64,000 nucleotides of DNA from Pseudomonadota bacterium (lineage in GTDB: Bacteria > Myxococcota > Myxococcia > Myxococcales > Myxococcaceae): the NCBI GenBank assembly GCA_023426545.1, contig JAFAAN010000088.1, positions 70,877 to 134,876 on the forward strand, written 5' to 3'. The number at the start of each line of letters is the position of its first letter. The first letter of the stretch is position 1. Of this stretch, positions 16,900 to 24,082 are shown one piece after another. The notes beneath the pieces were generated by a model that saw nothing but the letters and a program-made list of their open reading frames with translations, made no database searches and was not told where the DNA came from. The translations under genes and the position numbers were made by a program.

Positions 16900-18180
16900 T
16901 CACTCGGCCTCCACCGTCTCCTCGCCCAGCGCGACCTGGGTGGAGGCCCCGTCGTAGACGGCTGTGTCGAGCAGTCCCTCCTCCCGCGCCACCAGCACTG
17001 GAACCAGCATCTGGCCCGTGACGTTCGTCATCGTCCGCATCATGTCCAGGATGCGGTCGATGGCGAGCAGGTAGCCCAGCCCCTCCAGTGGCAGGCCCGC
17101 GGAGCTGAGCACCACCGTGGCCATCACCACCGCCGTCCCCGGCACCCCCGCAGTGCCGAAGCTGCCCAGCACCGACGCCAGCAGGATGATGAAGTACTGC
17201 GACGCGGACAGCTCCAGGCCGAAGTACTGGGCCACGAAGAGCGACGCGATGGCCGGGTAGATGGCGCCACAGCCATCCATCTTGATGCTCGCCCCCAGCG
17301 GCACCGCGAACGCCGCGTAGTCCTTGTTGACGCCCAGGTTGTGCGTCACCGCGCGCAGGGCCACCGGCATGGACGCGAAGCTGGACGAGCTGACGAAGGC
17401 CACCTGCATGCCCGGCGCGGCGCCGCGAAAGAAGCGCAGCGGGTTCAGCCCGTGCGCCAGCAGGAGCCCCCCGTACACGAAGACGATGTGCAGCGCGCAC
17501 GCCAGGTACAGCGCGAGGACGAGCTTGCCCAGCGGCAGCAGCCGCTCGAAGCCGTAGGTGCCCACCAGCGCGGCGATGAGGCCGAAGGTGCCCAGCGGCG
17601 TGACCTCCAGCACGAAGCGCGTGACCTGGATCATCGCGTCGCTGGTTTCCTTGACCAGCTCGCGGAGCCGGGCCGTCTTCTCGCCGAGCTTCACCAGCGC
17701 GAAGCCCAGCAGCGCGGCGAAGAAGATGACCTGGAGGATCTTCCCTCCCGCGAGCGCGGCGAAGGGGTTGGTGGGCACCACGTCCAGCAACACCTGCACC
17801 GGACCGGGGACGTCCCGGGGCTTGAACGACTCGGCGGCCACGAGCTGCCCCACCCCCACGCCGGGCCGCAGCACCGCGGCGACGCCCAGCCCGACGCCCA
17901 CCGCGAGCGCGGCGGTGAGCGCGAACCAGAGGAACGTCTTGCCGCCCAACGCCGCCACGCTCTTCTGGCCGTGCAGCGCCGCCACCGCGTTGATGACCGC
18001 GAAGAACACCAGCGGGGTGGCGATCATCTTGATGAGGTTGACGTAGAGCGTCCCCAGGGGCTGGAACCAGGGGCCCGCGGGCTCGCCCACGAGCCACCCG
18101 GCCACCGCTCCGAGCACGAATGCCCCCAGGACGCGCTGCCAGAAGGGGATGCGGAACCAGGCGGAGACCAGCTTCTTCAC
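16900..18180 (-). CDS. Dicarboxylate/amino-acid:cation symporter (DAACS family)
   Basis: 426-residue inner-membrane transporter of the GltP/DctA type, importing glutamate, aspartate or C4-dicarboxylates with Na+ or H+. The family's fingerprints are present: NLIKMIATPLVFFAVINAVAAL near residue 48, the serine-rich reentrant loop AFVSSSSFASMPVALRA (HP1), the PLGASIKMDGCGAIYPAIAS helix (TM7, NMDGT-like but reading KMDGC), and GTAGVPGTAVVMATVVLSSAGLP (HP2). Replacement of the usual NMDGT by KMDGC may alter cation coupling, so substrate and ion are left open. It is tail-to-tail with mrpG and divergent from the dioxygenase gene. Confidence 0.9.
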   Translation of the reverse strand: MKKLVSAWFRIPFWQRVLGAFVLGAVAGWLVGEPAGPWFQPLGTLYVNLIKMIATPLVFFAVINAVAALHGQKSVAALGGKTFLWFALTAALAVGVGLGVAAVLRPGVGVGQLVAAESFKPRDVPGPVQVLLDVVPTNPFAALAGGKILQVIFFAALLGFALVKLGEKTARLRELVKETSDAMIQVTRFVLEVTPLGTFGLIAALVGTYGFERLLPLGKLVLALYLACALHIVFVYGGLLLAHGLNPLRFFRGAAPGMQVAFVSSSSFASMPVALRAVTHNLGVNKDYAAFAVPLGASIKMDGCGAIYPAIASLFVAQYFGLELSASQYFIILLASVLGSFGTAGVPGTAVVMATVVLSSAGLPLEGLGYLLAIDRILDMMRTMTNVTGQMLVPVLVAREEGLLDTAVYDGASTQVALGEETVEAE

Positions 18181-18378
18181 GGGGGGACCTCTCGGCTGCG
18201 GGCTGCGGACGATAACGCCCCATCCCGGGCCATGCAGAGGAAGCGCAGAATTTGCGCCGCCGAGGGCGGGCCAGACCGGGGATCCCGGTTTTGACGCGCC
18301 CCGAGTCGCCCGGGAGGGCCCCCAAGCACATCAGGCACTCCCATTTATTCCCGGGGAGCGGTACACCATGGCCCCATC

Positions 18379-19485
18379 ATGGCCGAGACCTCTTCGCTCA
18401 ACATCCCCACTGTCGACCTCGCCGACCTCGCGTCGGATGACTCTTCTCGCGTCGAGCGCGCAGCCGCGGCGATTCGCGAGGCCTTCGGCGTCTTCGGTCT
18501 CGTGTACGTGAAGAATCACGGCGTCGACACCCAGGCGCTGAACCGCTTCTACGACGCCTTTGCCTCGTTCATCGCGCGGCCCGCCGAGGAGAAGAAGCCC
18601 TATGGCCGCGCCGACATCTGGTACCAGCGCGGCTGGACGCCTCCGAATACCGAGGTCGCGGTCGCCAGCAACGGCCAACCGGACTTCAAGGAGTGCTACT
18701 TCGCCGCGCCCTACCCCAACGACGCGCAGTCCGCGCTGGAGTTCCCGGAGCTGTACCCGGAGAACGTGTGGCCCCAGAACGCGCCGGCCTACTTCGAGGA
18801 CGGCCTGATGACGCTGGGCCGCTCGCTCCACGAGGCGGGCTTGAAGCTGCTCCGGGGCGCCGCCGTGGCGCTGAAGCTGCCAGAGGCGACCTTCTCCGAC
18901 CTTTGCGAGCGCGCCGCCCACGTCACGCGCGCGCTCCAGTACCTGCCCCTCACCAACGCGCAGGTGAACACCGACATCGTCTGGGGCGAGGAGCACACCG
19001 ACTTCAACCTGCTCACCCTCCTGCCTGGAGGCCGCTTCCTCGACCCGGAGGGCCGCCCCGCCCCCGGCCCCGACAACAAGAGCGGCCTCTACCTGCGCAC
19101 CCGCGCGACGCCCGAGGCCCCCAATGGCACCCAGGTGCGTGGCACCGCGCCGGCTGGCTGCATCGTCGCGCAGGTGGGCCAGCAGCTCGAAATCCTCACG
19201 GGCGGCACCTTCCTCGCCACGCCGCACGTCATCACCGCCCCCGGCGTCGCGGGATGGCAGCGCCAGTCGGCCGCGCACTTCATGCACGTGCACACCAACA
19301 CGGTGCTGTTCCCCCTGGAGAAGCTCCGCAGCCCCGAGGCCATCCGGAACTACGCCCCGCCGGTGCTCGCGGGCACGTATGACATCAAGACGCTGGTGGA
19401 CATCGGACTGGCTCCTTCGAGCGCGCTCGACAAGCTGGGCTACCGCCACTACGACCGGCTGAACCGCCAGCGCGCGGGCACGTAG
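18379..19485 (+). CDS. 2-oxoglutarate/Fe(II)-dependent dioxygenase (isopenicillin N synthase-like)
   Basis: 368-residue soluble oxygenase. The N-terminal DIOX_N region (LNIPTVDLADLASDD ... GVFGLVYVKNHGVD) precedes a jelly-roll core with the iron triad His206-x-Asp208 (EEHTDFN) and His283 (ATPHVI), and Arg295-x-Ser297 for 2-oxoglutarate. All key residues are present, so the enzyme should be active. The substrate is not evident: relatives include isopenicillin N synthase, ethylene-forming enzyme and many hydroxylases. It stands alone, without a recognisable biosynthetic cluster. The ribosome site is weak (GGGGAG about 20 nt upstream). Confidence 0.88.
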   Translation: MAETSSLNIPTVDLADLASDDSSRVERAAAAIREAFGVFGLVYVKNHGVDTQALNRFYDAFASFIARPAEEKKPYGRADIWYQRGWTPPNTEVAVASNGQPDFKECYFAAPYPNDAQSALEFPELYPENVWPQNAPAYFEDGLMTLGRSLHEAGLKLLRGAAVALKLPEATFSDLCERAAHVTRALQYLPLTNAQVNTDIVWGEEHTDFNLLTLLPGGRFLDPEGRPAPGPDNKSGLYLRTRATPEAPNGTQVRGTAPAGCIVAQVGQQLEILTGGTFLATPHVITAPGVAGWQRQSAAHFMHVHTNTVLFPLEKLRSPEAIRNYAPPVLAGTYDIKTLVDIGLAPSSALDKLGYRHYDRLNRQRAGT

Positions 19486-19502
19486 TCGAGCAGCTCGCGC
19501 GA

Positions 19503-19530
19503 CGAGGCCCCGGCGCGACACGGGGCCTCG
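19503..19530 (+). terminator. GC-rich hairpin after the dioxygenase gene
   Basis: CGAGGCCCCG (19503-19512) and CGGGGCCTCG (19521-19530) form a perfect 10-bp stem with an 8-nt loop, starting 18 nt after the dioxygenase stop. It is terminator-like, but no T-run follows, so it may act in Rho-assisted termination or mRNA protection. Confidence 0.5.
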
Positions 19531-19559
19531 CGCGGCATCGCGGCAAAGACAAGCAGACT

Positions 19560-19599
19560 CAACAAAGACAGACATCCATTTCGATGTCTGTCTTTGTTG
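19560..19599. repeat. Perfect 17-bp inverted repeat, AT-rich
   Basis: CAACAAAGACAGACATC (19560-19576) is exactly complementary to 19583-19599, with a 6-nt loop CATTTC. The stem is much more AT-rich than the surrounding 70% GC sequence, and on the plus strand it is followed by CTTTC. It could be a bidirectional terminator or the remnant of a mobile or foreign element. Confidence 0.75.
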
Positions 19600-19650
19600 C
19601 TTTCAATCACAGGCAAAACGTAGGCGCGGCCATGCGTGCGCTACCCGTTT

Positions 19651-19911
19651 GTTCATGTAGGCATCGGCGGCGCCTCGCCCTGAGGCCCTGAAAAATCACT
19701 GAAAACAGTTTCATGTAGGCATCGCAGGTGGAGACGAGGGCGCGGAAGCACTCGAAAACCCCTGAGAACGCGTTCATGTAGGCATTGGGCATTCATCCCC
19801 GGCGCCCGCCCACCTGACCTGACTGTCTCGGCGGATCAGTGCCCTACTGACCGCACCGCACCCGCGGAAATCGGACGCGAGAACTGGCTGAAGGTTCGTT
19901 CATGTAGGCAT
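19651..19911. repeat. Four spaced direct repeats of TTCATGTAGGCAT
   Basis: The 13-mer TTCATGTAGGCAT occurs at 19652-19664, 19710-19722, 19773-19785 and 19899-19911. Start-to-start spacings are 58, 63 and 126 nt (126 is twice 63). For the last three copies similarity extends about 20 nt upstream (GA-rich followed by CTGA and GTTC-like bases). On the minus strand the 11-mer GCCTACATGAA would encode AYMN/AYMK, but the first copy is out of phase. The array lies in the 577-nt gap (19486-20062) between the dioxygenase and the hybrid kinase, overlapping no supported gene. A further short hairpin (GGGGTAG/CTACCCC, 19995-20016) lies between the array and the kinase start. Confidence 0.8.
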
Positions 19912-20062
19912 GGCCGGGCGCGTGGATGTGTCGCGTGTGCGACAGGTGAGCACTCCCGCCGCCCGAGGCGATGGCGGAGGGGGTAGACCCGTAGGGGGTA
20001 GCGCGCGCCCTACCCCACCGGCCCGAGTGACTGCGCACCGAGGTGAGGAGCTTCGCCGCACG

Positions 20063-22633
20063 ATGCACGCCCCCATCGACTTCAAGTCGCTCTTCGAGGC
20101 CTCCCCCAATCCGTACATGTTGTTGGACCGCGACCTTCGGTACGTCGCGGCGAACTCGGCCTACCTCCGCGTCACCGCGAGCACCCTGGACGCGCTCCTC
20201 GGCCGGAACGTCTTCGATGTGTTCCCCAACGACCCGGGCGACCCCGGCAATGCCGCCGCGCGGCAACTTCGGGAGTCCTTCCTCCGCGTCCTGGCGCAGC
20301 GGGCCCCGGACATCCTCGCGCTGATTCCGTACCGCGTCCCCAGGCAGACGGAGCGGGGCCTCGTCGCCGAGCACCGGTACTGGAGCGCCACCCACATCCC
20401 CCTGCTCGACAGCTCGGGTGAGGTCGCCTACATCCTCCAGCACACCGTCGACGTCACCGAGCTCCAGCGCCTGCAGGAAGCCGTGCGCGCGGCGCGGGAC
20501 GCGCAGGGGCCGTCCGCCCCCGGGCTGCTCGAAGCCAGCGTCTTCCAGCGCGCCCAGCAGGTGCAGGAGGCCAACCACAACCTGGAGCTCGAACGGCGCC
20601 ACCTCCGCCGCCTCTTCGAGCAGGCGCCCAGCTTCATGTGCTTCCTCCGGGGCCGGGAGCACGTCTTCGAGCTGGTCAACGCCGCCTATCACCAGCTCGT
20701 CGGGCACCGGCCCGTCCTGGGCAAGCCCGTCCGCGAGGCCCTGCCGGAGCTGGATGGCCAGGGCTTCTTCGAGTTGCTCGACGACGCCTTCCGCTCCGGC
20801 AAGGCGTTCGTGGGCCGGGGCCTGAAGGTCCTGCTCCAGCGCACGCCTGACGATACGCTCTCCGAGAGCCACGTCGACATCGTGTACCAGCCCATCATCG
20901 AGGCCGACGGCGCCGTCTCCGGCATCTTCGTCCAGGGGCATGACATCACCGAGCAGAAGCGGGCCCAGGACGAGCTGCGCCAGTACAAGGACCACCTGGA
21001 GGAGCTGGTCCGTGAGCGCACCCGCGCGCTGGAGGAGAGCGAGGCGGAGCGGCGCCAGACGGAGGCCGCCCTGCGTCAGGCGCAGAAGATGGAAGCGGTG
21101 GGCAAGCTCACCGGTGGCGTGGCCCACGACTTCAACAACCTGCTCCAGGTCATCGGCGGGAACCTCCAGCTCCTGCTGCGCGACATCGGTGACACCCCAC
21201 AGGCCCAGCGCCGGCTGGTCACGGCCATTGGCGCGGTGGAGCGAGGCGCGCGGCTCTCCTCGCAGCTGCTGGCCTTCGCGCGGCGGCAGCCGCTCAACCC
21301 CACCGTCATCAACCTGGACCGCCTGGTGCGCGGCATGGACGAGCTGCTGCGCCGCGCGCTCGGCGAGGACGTGGAGCTGGAGACCATCATCGGCGGGGGG
21401 CTCTGGAACACCTTCGCGGACCCGAACCAGCTCGAGAACGTCATCCTCAACCTGGCCATCAACGCGCGCGACGCCATGGAGGGCCAGGGCAAGCTGACCG
21501 TCGAGGCCGGCAACGCCATGCTGGATGACCACTACGCCCAGCTCCACCCGGACGTCGTCTCCGGCCAGTACGTGATGCTGGCCATCTCCGACACCGGCTG
21601 TGGCATGGCGGCGGAGGTGCTGGAGCGCGCCTTCGAGCCCTTCTTCACCACCAAGCCCGAGGGCCGGGGGACCGGGCTCGGCTTGAGCATGGTGTATGGC
21701 TTCGTCAAGCAGACCGGCGGCCACGTGAAGCTCTACAGCGAGGTCGGCCACGGGACGACCATCAAGCTCTACCTGCCCCGCTCGCTCCAGGCGGAGCTGC
21801 CGCGCGCGGAGCCCATCGCGGAGCCCGTCGAAGGAGGAACGGAGACGCTGCTCGTCGTCGAGGATGACGCCGAGGTGCGCACCACCGCGGTGGAGATGTT
21901 GACGGAGCTGGGCTACCGCGTGCTCAAGGCCGCCGATGGCCAGAGCGCGCTCGCCGTCCTCCAGAGCGGCATCCCCATCGACCTGCTCTTCACGGACGTC
22001 GTGATGCCCGGCCCCGTACGCAGCCCGGAGCTGGCGCGGCAGGCCAAGGCGCTCTCGCCGGACCTGGAGGTGCTCTTCACCTCCGGCTACACGGAGAACG
22101 CCATCGTCCATGGCGGACGCCTGGACCCTGGCATCCAGCTGCTGAGCAAGCCCTACCGGCGCGAGGACCTGGCGCGGAAGATCCGCCAACTGCTCGCCGC
22201 CCGGCAGCAGCGCATCGCCGAGCGCGAGGTCGCCATCCCGCCCCCGCCTCCACCGCGGGCTCCCGTGAAGAAGGGCCCGCTGAGCATCCTGCTCGTCGAG
22301 GACGACGAGTACATCCTCCTGCCGGCTTGCGAGCTGCTGGAGGCGCTGGGCCACGCGGTGACGGCCGTCGCCAGCGCGGAGGAGGCCCTGCCGCTCCTGA
22401 CCTCGCGCGCCTTCGACCTCCTGTTCACCGACGTGAGCCTGCCTGGTCAGTCCGGCATCGAGCTGGCGCGTCAGGCCGTCCGTGACATCCCCGGCCTGCG
22501 CGTCATCATCGCGTCAGGCCATGGCTCCAACGTGGACACCGGAGACACCGGCGCGCTCGCCGGCGCCGTCTTCCTTCCGAAGCCCTACGGCCTGTCCCAG
22601 CTCGAGCAGGCGCTGGCCCAGGTGACGGCTTGA
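20063..22633 (+). CDS. Hybrid sensor histidine kinase, PAS-PAS-HisKA-HATPase-REC-REC
   Basis: 856-residue cytosolic hybrid kinase with no membrane segment. A PAS domain at about residues 5-135, a short linker, a second PAS at 180-300 and a coiled coil at 300-340 lead to the HisKA box with phospho-acceptor His355 (GGVAHDFNNLLQ, the HDFNN variant). The ATPase has its N-box near Asn467 (NLAINARDAM), G1 at DTGCGM (about 511) and G2 at GRGTGLGLS. Two receivers follow, with acidic pockets at VVEDD and LVEDD and phosphorylatable Asp645 and Asp790. No DNA-binding or enzymatic output domain is present, so the signal must pass to a separate Hpt or response regulator, or be damped internally. The ATG at 20063 matches the start of the first PAS; an in-frame upstream ATG at 19910 overlaps the repeat array and is rejected. 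Confidence 0.92.
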   Translation: MHAPIDFKSLFEASPNPYMLLDRDLRYVAANSAYLRVTASTLDALLGRNVFDVFPNDPGDPGNAAARQLRESFLRVLAQRAPDILALIPYRVPRQTERGLVAEHRYWSATHIPLLDSSGEVAYILQHTVDVTELQRLQEAVRAARDAQGPSAPGLLEASVFQRAQQVQEANHNLELERRHLRRLFEQAPSFMCFLRGREHVFELVNAAYHQLVGHRPVLGKPVREALPELDGQGFFELLDDAFRSGKAFVGRGLKVLLQRTPDDTLSESHVDIVYQPIIEADGAVSGIFVQGHDITEQKRAQDELRQYKDHLEELVRERTRALEESEAERRQTEAALRQAQKMEAVGKLTGGVAHDFNNLLQVIGGNLQLLLRDIGDTPQAQRRLVTAIGAVERGARLSSQLLAFARRQPLNPTVINLDRLVRGMDELLRRALGEDVELETIIGGGLWNTFADPNQLENVILNLAINARDAMEGQGKLTVEAGNAMLDDHYAQLHPDVVSGQYVMLAISDTGCGMAAEVLERAFEPFFTTKPEGRGTGLGLSMVYGFVKQTGGHVKLYSEVGHGTTIKLYLPRSLQAELPRAEPIAEPVEGGTETLLVVEDDAEVRTTAVEMLTELGYRVLKAADGQSALAVLQSGIPIDLLFTDVVMPGPVRSPELARQAKALSPDLEVLFTSGYTENAIVHGGRLDPGIQLLSKPYRREDLARKIRQLLAARQQRIAEREVAIPPPPPPRAPVKKGPLSILLVEDDEYILLPACELLEALGHAVTAVASAEEALPLLTSRAFDLLFTDVSLPGQSGIELARQAVRDIPGLRVIIASGHGSNVDTGDTGALAGAVFLPKPYGLSQLEQALAQVTA

Positions 22634-22720
22634 AGGTGAATTCAGGTTCATGCAGTGCGTCATGTGTGGGCGGGCCAGGCCGCGCTTGCTCCGCACGCGA
22701 CAAAGTCCGTTAATCAGCGC

Positions 22721-23986
22721 ATGAAATTCCTGAGAGAGCTCCGCTCGGTCCTCAACCTGACCGTGCTGGTGGCAGGGCTCGGCTACTTCGTCGACCTCTT
22801 CGACATCACGCTGTTCGGCGTGGTGCGTGTCGCTTCGCTCAAGGACATTGGCATCACGGACCCGGCGGAGATCCTCCAGAGCGGCCTCCTCATCTACAAC
22901 GCGCAGATGGTCGGCATGATGGTGGGCGGCATGCTGTGGGGCGTGCTCGCGGACAAGCGCGGACGCCTCTCGGTGATGTTCGGCTCCATCCTGCTCTACT
23001 CGTTCGCCAACCTGGCCAACGCGTTCGCGTGGGACGTCACCAGCTACACCGTGTTCCGCTTCCTCGGCGGCGTGGGGCTCGCGGGCGAGCTGGGCGCGGC
23101 CATCACCCTGGTCGCGGAGTCCCTGCCCAAGGAGAAGCGCGGCCTGGGCACCACCATCGTCGCCACGCTGGGCATGCTGGGCATCGTCGCCGCCGCCGTC
23201 GTCGGTCAGCACCTGAGCTGGAAGACGGCCTACCTCACCGGCGGCTTCATGGGCCTCGCGCTGCTCTTCGCGCGCTTCAAGGTGTCCGAGTCGGAGCTGT
23301 TCGCGAAGAAGACGGACCCGTCACGCGCCAACCCGCTGCTGCTGCTCTCCGGGGGCCGGTTCCTCAAGTACATCTGCTGCATCCTCATCGGCGTGCCCAT
23401 CTACTTCACCACGGGCATCCTCTTCACCTTCGCCCCCGAGCTCACCGCCGGCCTCAACGTCCAGGGCACGGTGACGGCGGGCAACGCCATCCTCTATGGC
23501 TCCATTGGCCTGACGCTGGGGGACCTGCTGGCGGGCGTGTTCAGCCAGTGGCTCAAGAGCCGCAAGCGCGCGGTGGCGCTGAACCTCACCGCCGGCTTCC
23601 TGCTGATGCTCGTCTACGGCCTCACCCCGGGGCTCACCAGCACGATGGTGTACGGGCTGAGCTTCCTGATTGGCATCACCGTGGGCTACTGGGCGGTGCT
23701 GGTGACCATGGCCGCCGAGCAGTTCGGCACCAACATCCGCGGCACGGTGGCCACCACGGTCCCCAACTTCGTGCGGGGCTCGGCCGCCATCGCGGCCAGC
23801 GGGTTCGCCTACCTCAAGGGCCACCTGTCGGTGTCCTCGGCGGCGATCATCGTCGGCAGCGTCTGCTTCGGCCTCGCGCTGCTGGCCCTCACCCGCATCG
23901 AGGAGACCTTCCACCGCGACCTGGACTACGAGGAGACGGAGGCCGGGCCGCACGCCGCGCGCCAGGCCACGCAGTCCAGCACCTGA
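22721..23986 (+). CDS. MFS transporter
   Basis: 421-residue, 12-helix major facilitator. Helix 1 carries GYFVDLFDITLFG (Asp residues typical of metabolite:H+ symporters), the loop 2-3 signature reads GVLADKRGRLSVMFG (GxxxDRxGR type), and SLPKEKRGLGTT marks the TM4-5 region. The TM5 glycine-rich GMLGIVAAAVVG and a second-half QWLKSRKRAVAL loop complete the fold. The substrate is unknown; sugar, aromatic acid or organic acid transport are all possible. The ATG at 22721 is preferred over an in-frame start at 22655 because the conserved protein begins there. It is co-directional with the kinase (87 nt gap) and pyruvate carboxylase (96 nt gap). Confidence 0.88.
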   Translation: MKFLRELRSVLNLTVLVAGLGYFVDLFDITLFGVVRVASLKDIGITDPAEILQSGLLIYNAQMVGMMVGGMLWGVLADKRGRLSVMFGSILLYSFANLANAFAWDVTSYTVFRFLGGVGLAGELGAAITLVAESLPKEKRGLGTTIVATLGMLGIVAAAVVGQHLSWKTAYLTGGFMGLALLFARFKVSESELFAKKTDPSRANPLLLLSGGRFLKYICCILIGVPIYFTTGILFTFAPELTAGLNVQGTVTAGNAILYGSIGLTLGDLLAGVFSQWLKSRKRAVALNLTAGFLLMLVYGLTPGLTSTMVYGLSFLIGITVGYWAVLVTMAAEQFGTNIRGTVATTVPNFVRGSAAIAASGFAYLKGHLSVSSAAIIVGSVCFGLALLALTRIEETFHRDLDYEETEAGPHAARQATQSST

Positions 23987-23994
23987 CGTCCCGT

Positions 23995-24010
23995 GCGGCG
24001 CGCACGCCGC
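23995..24010 (+). terminator. Short GC hairpin after the MFS gene
   Basis: GCGGCG/CGCCGC with a 4-nt loop (CGCA) starts 9 nt after the MFS stop. There is no T-run. A second dyad (TCCCGCGG at 24035-24042, CCGCGGGA at 24059-24066) lies just before the pyruvate carboxylase gene. Confidence 0.35.
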
Positions 24011-24082
24011 GCAGCGCCCTGAATCGGACGTTCGTCCCGCGGGCCGTTGTTCCAGGATCCGCGGGATGCGTACAGCGCGCGC

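Noticed and set aside
19607..19792. 61-residue minus-strand ORF with repeated AYMN/AYMK units
   Set aside because: Made of the direct repeats; the first copy is out of frame, there is no ribosome site, and no independent sign of coding. Kept as a repeat.
19651..19911. Possible CRISPR array
   Set aside because: Repeat core of only 13 nt, uneven spacing (58, 63, 126), and no cas genes nearby.
19844..22354. 836-residue open frame on the minus strand
   Set aside because: Exact antisense of the hybrid kinase, which has clear PAS, HisKA, ATPase and receiver motifs.
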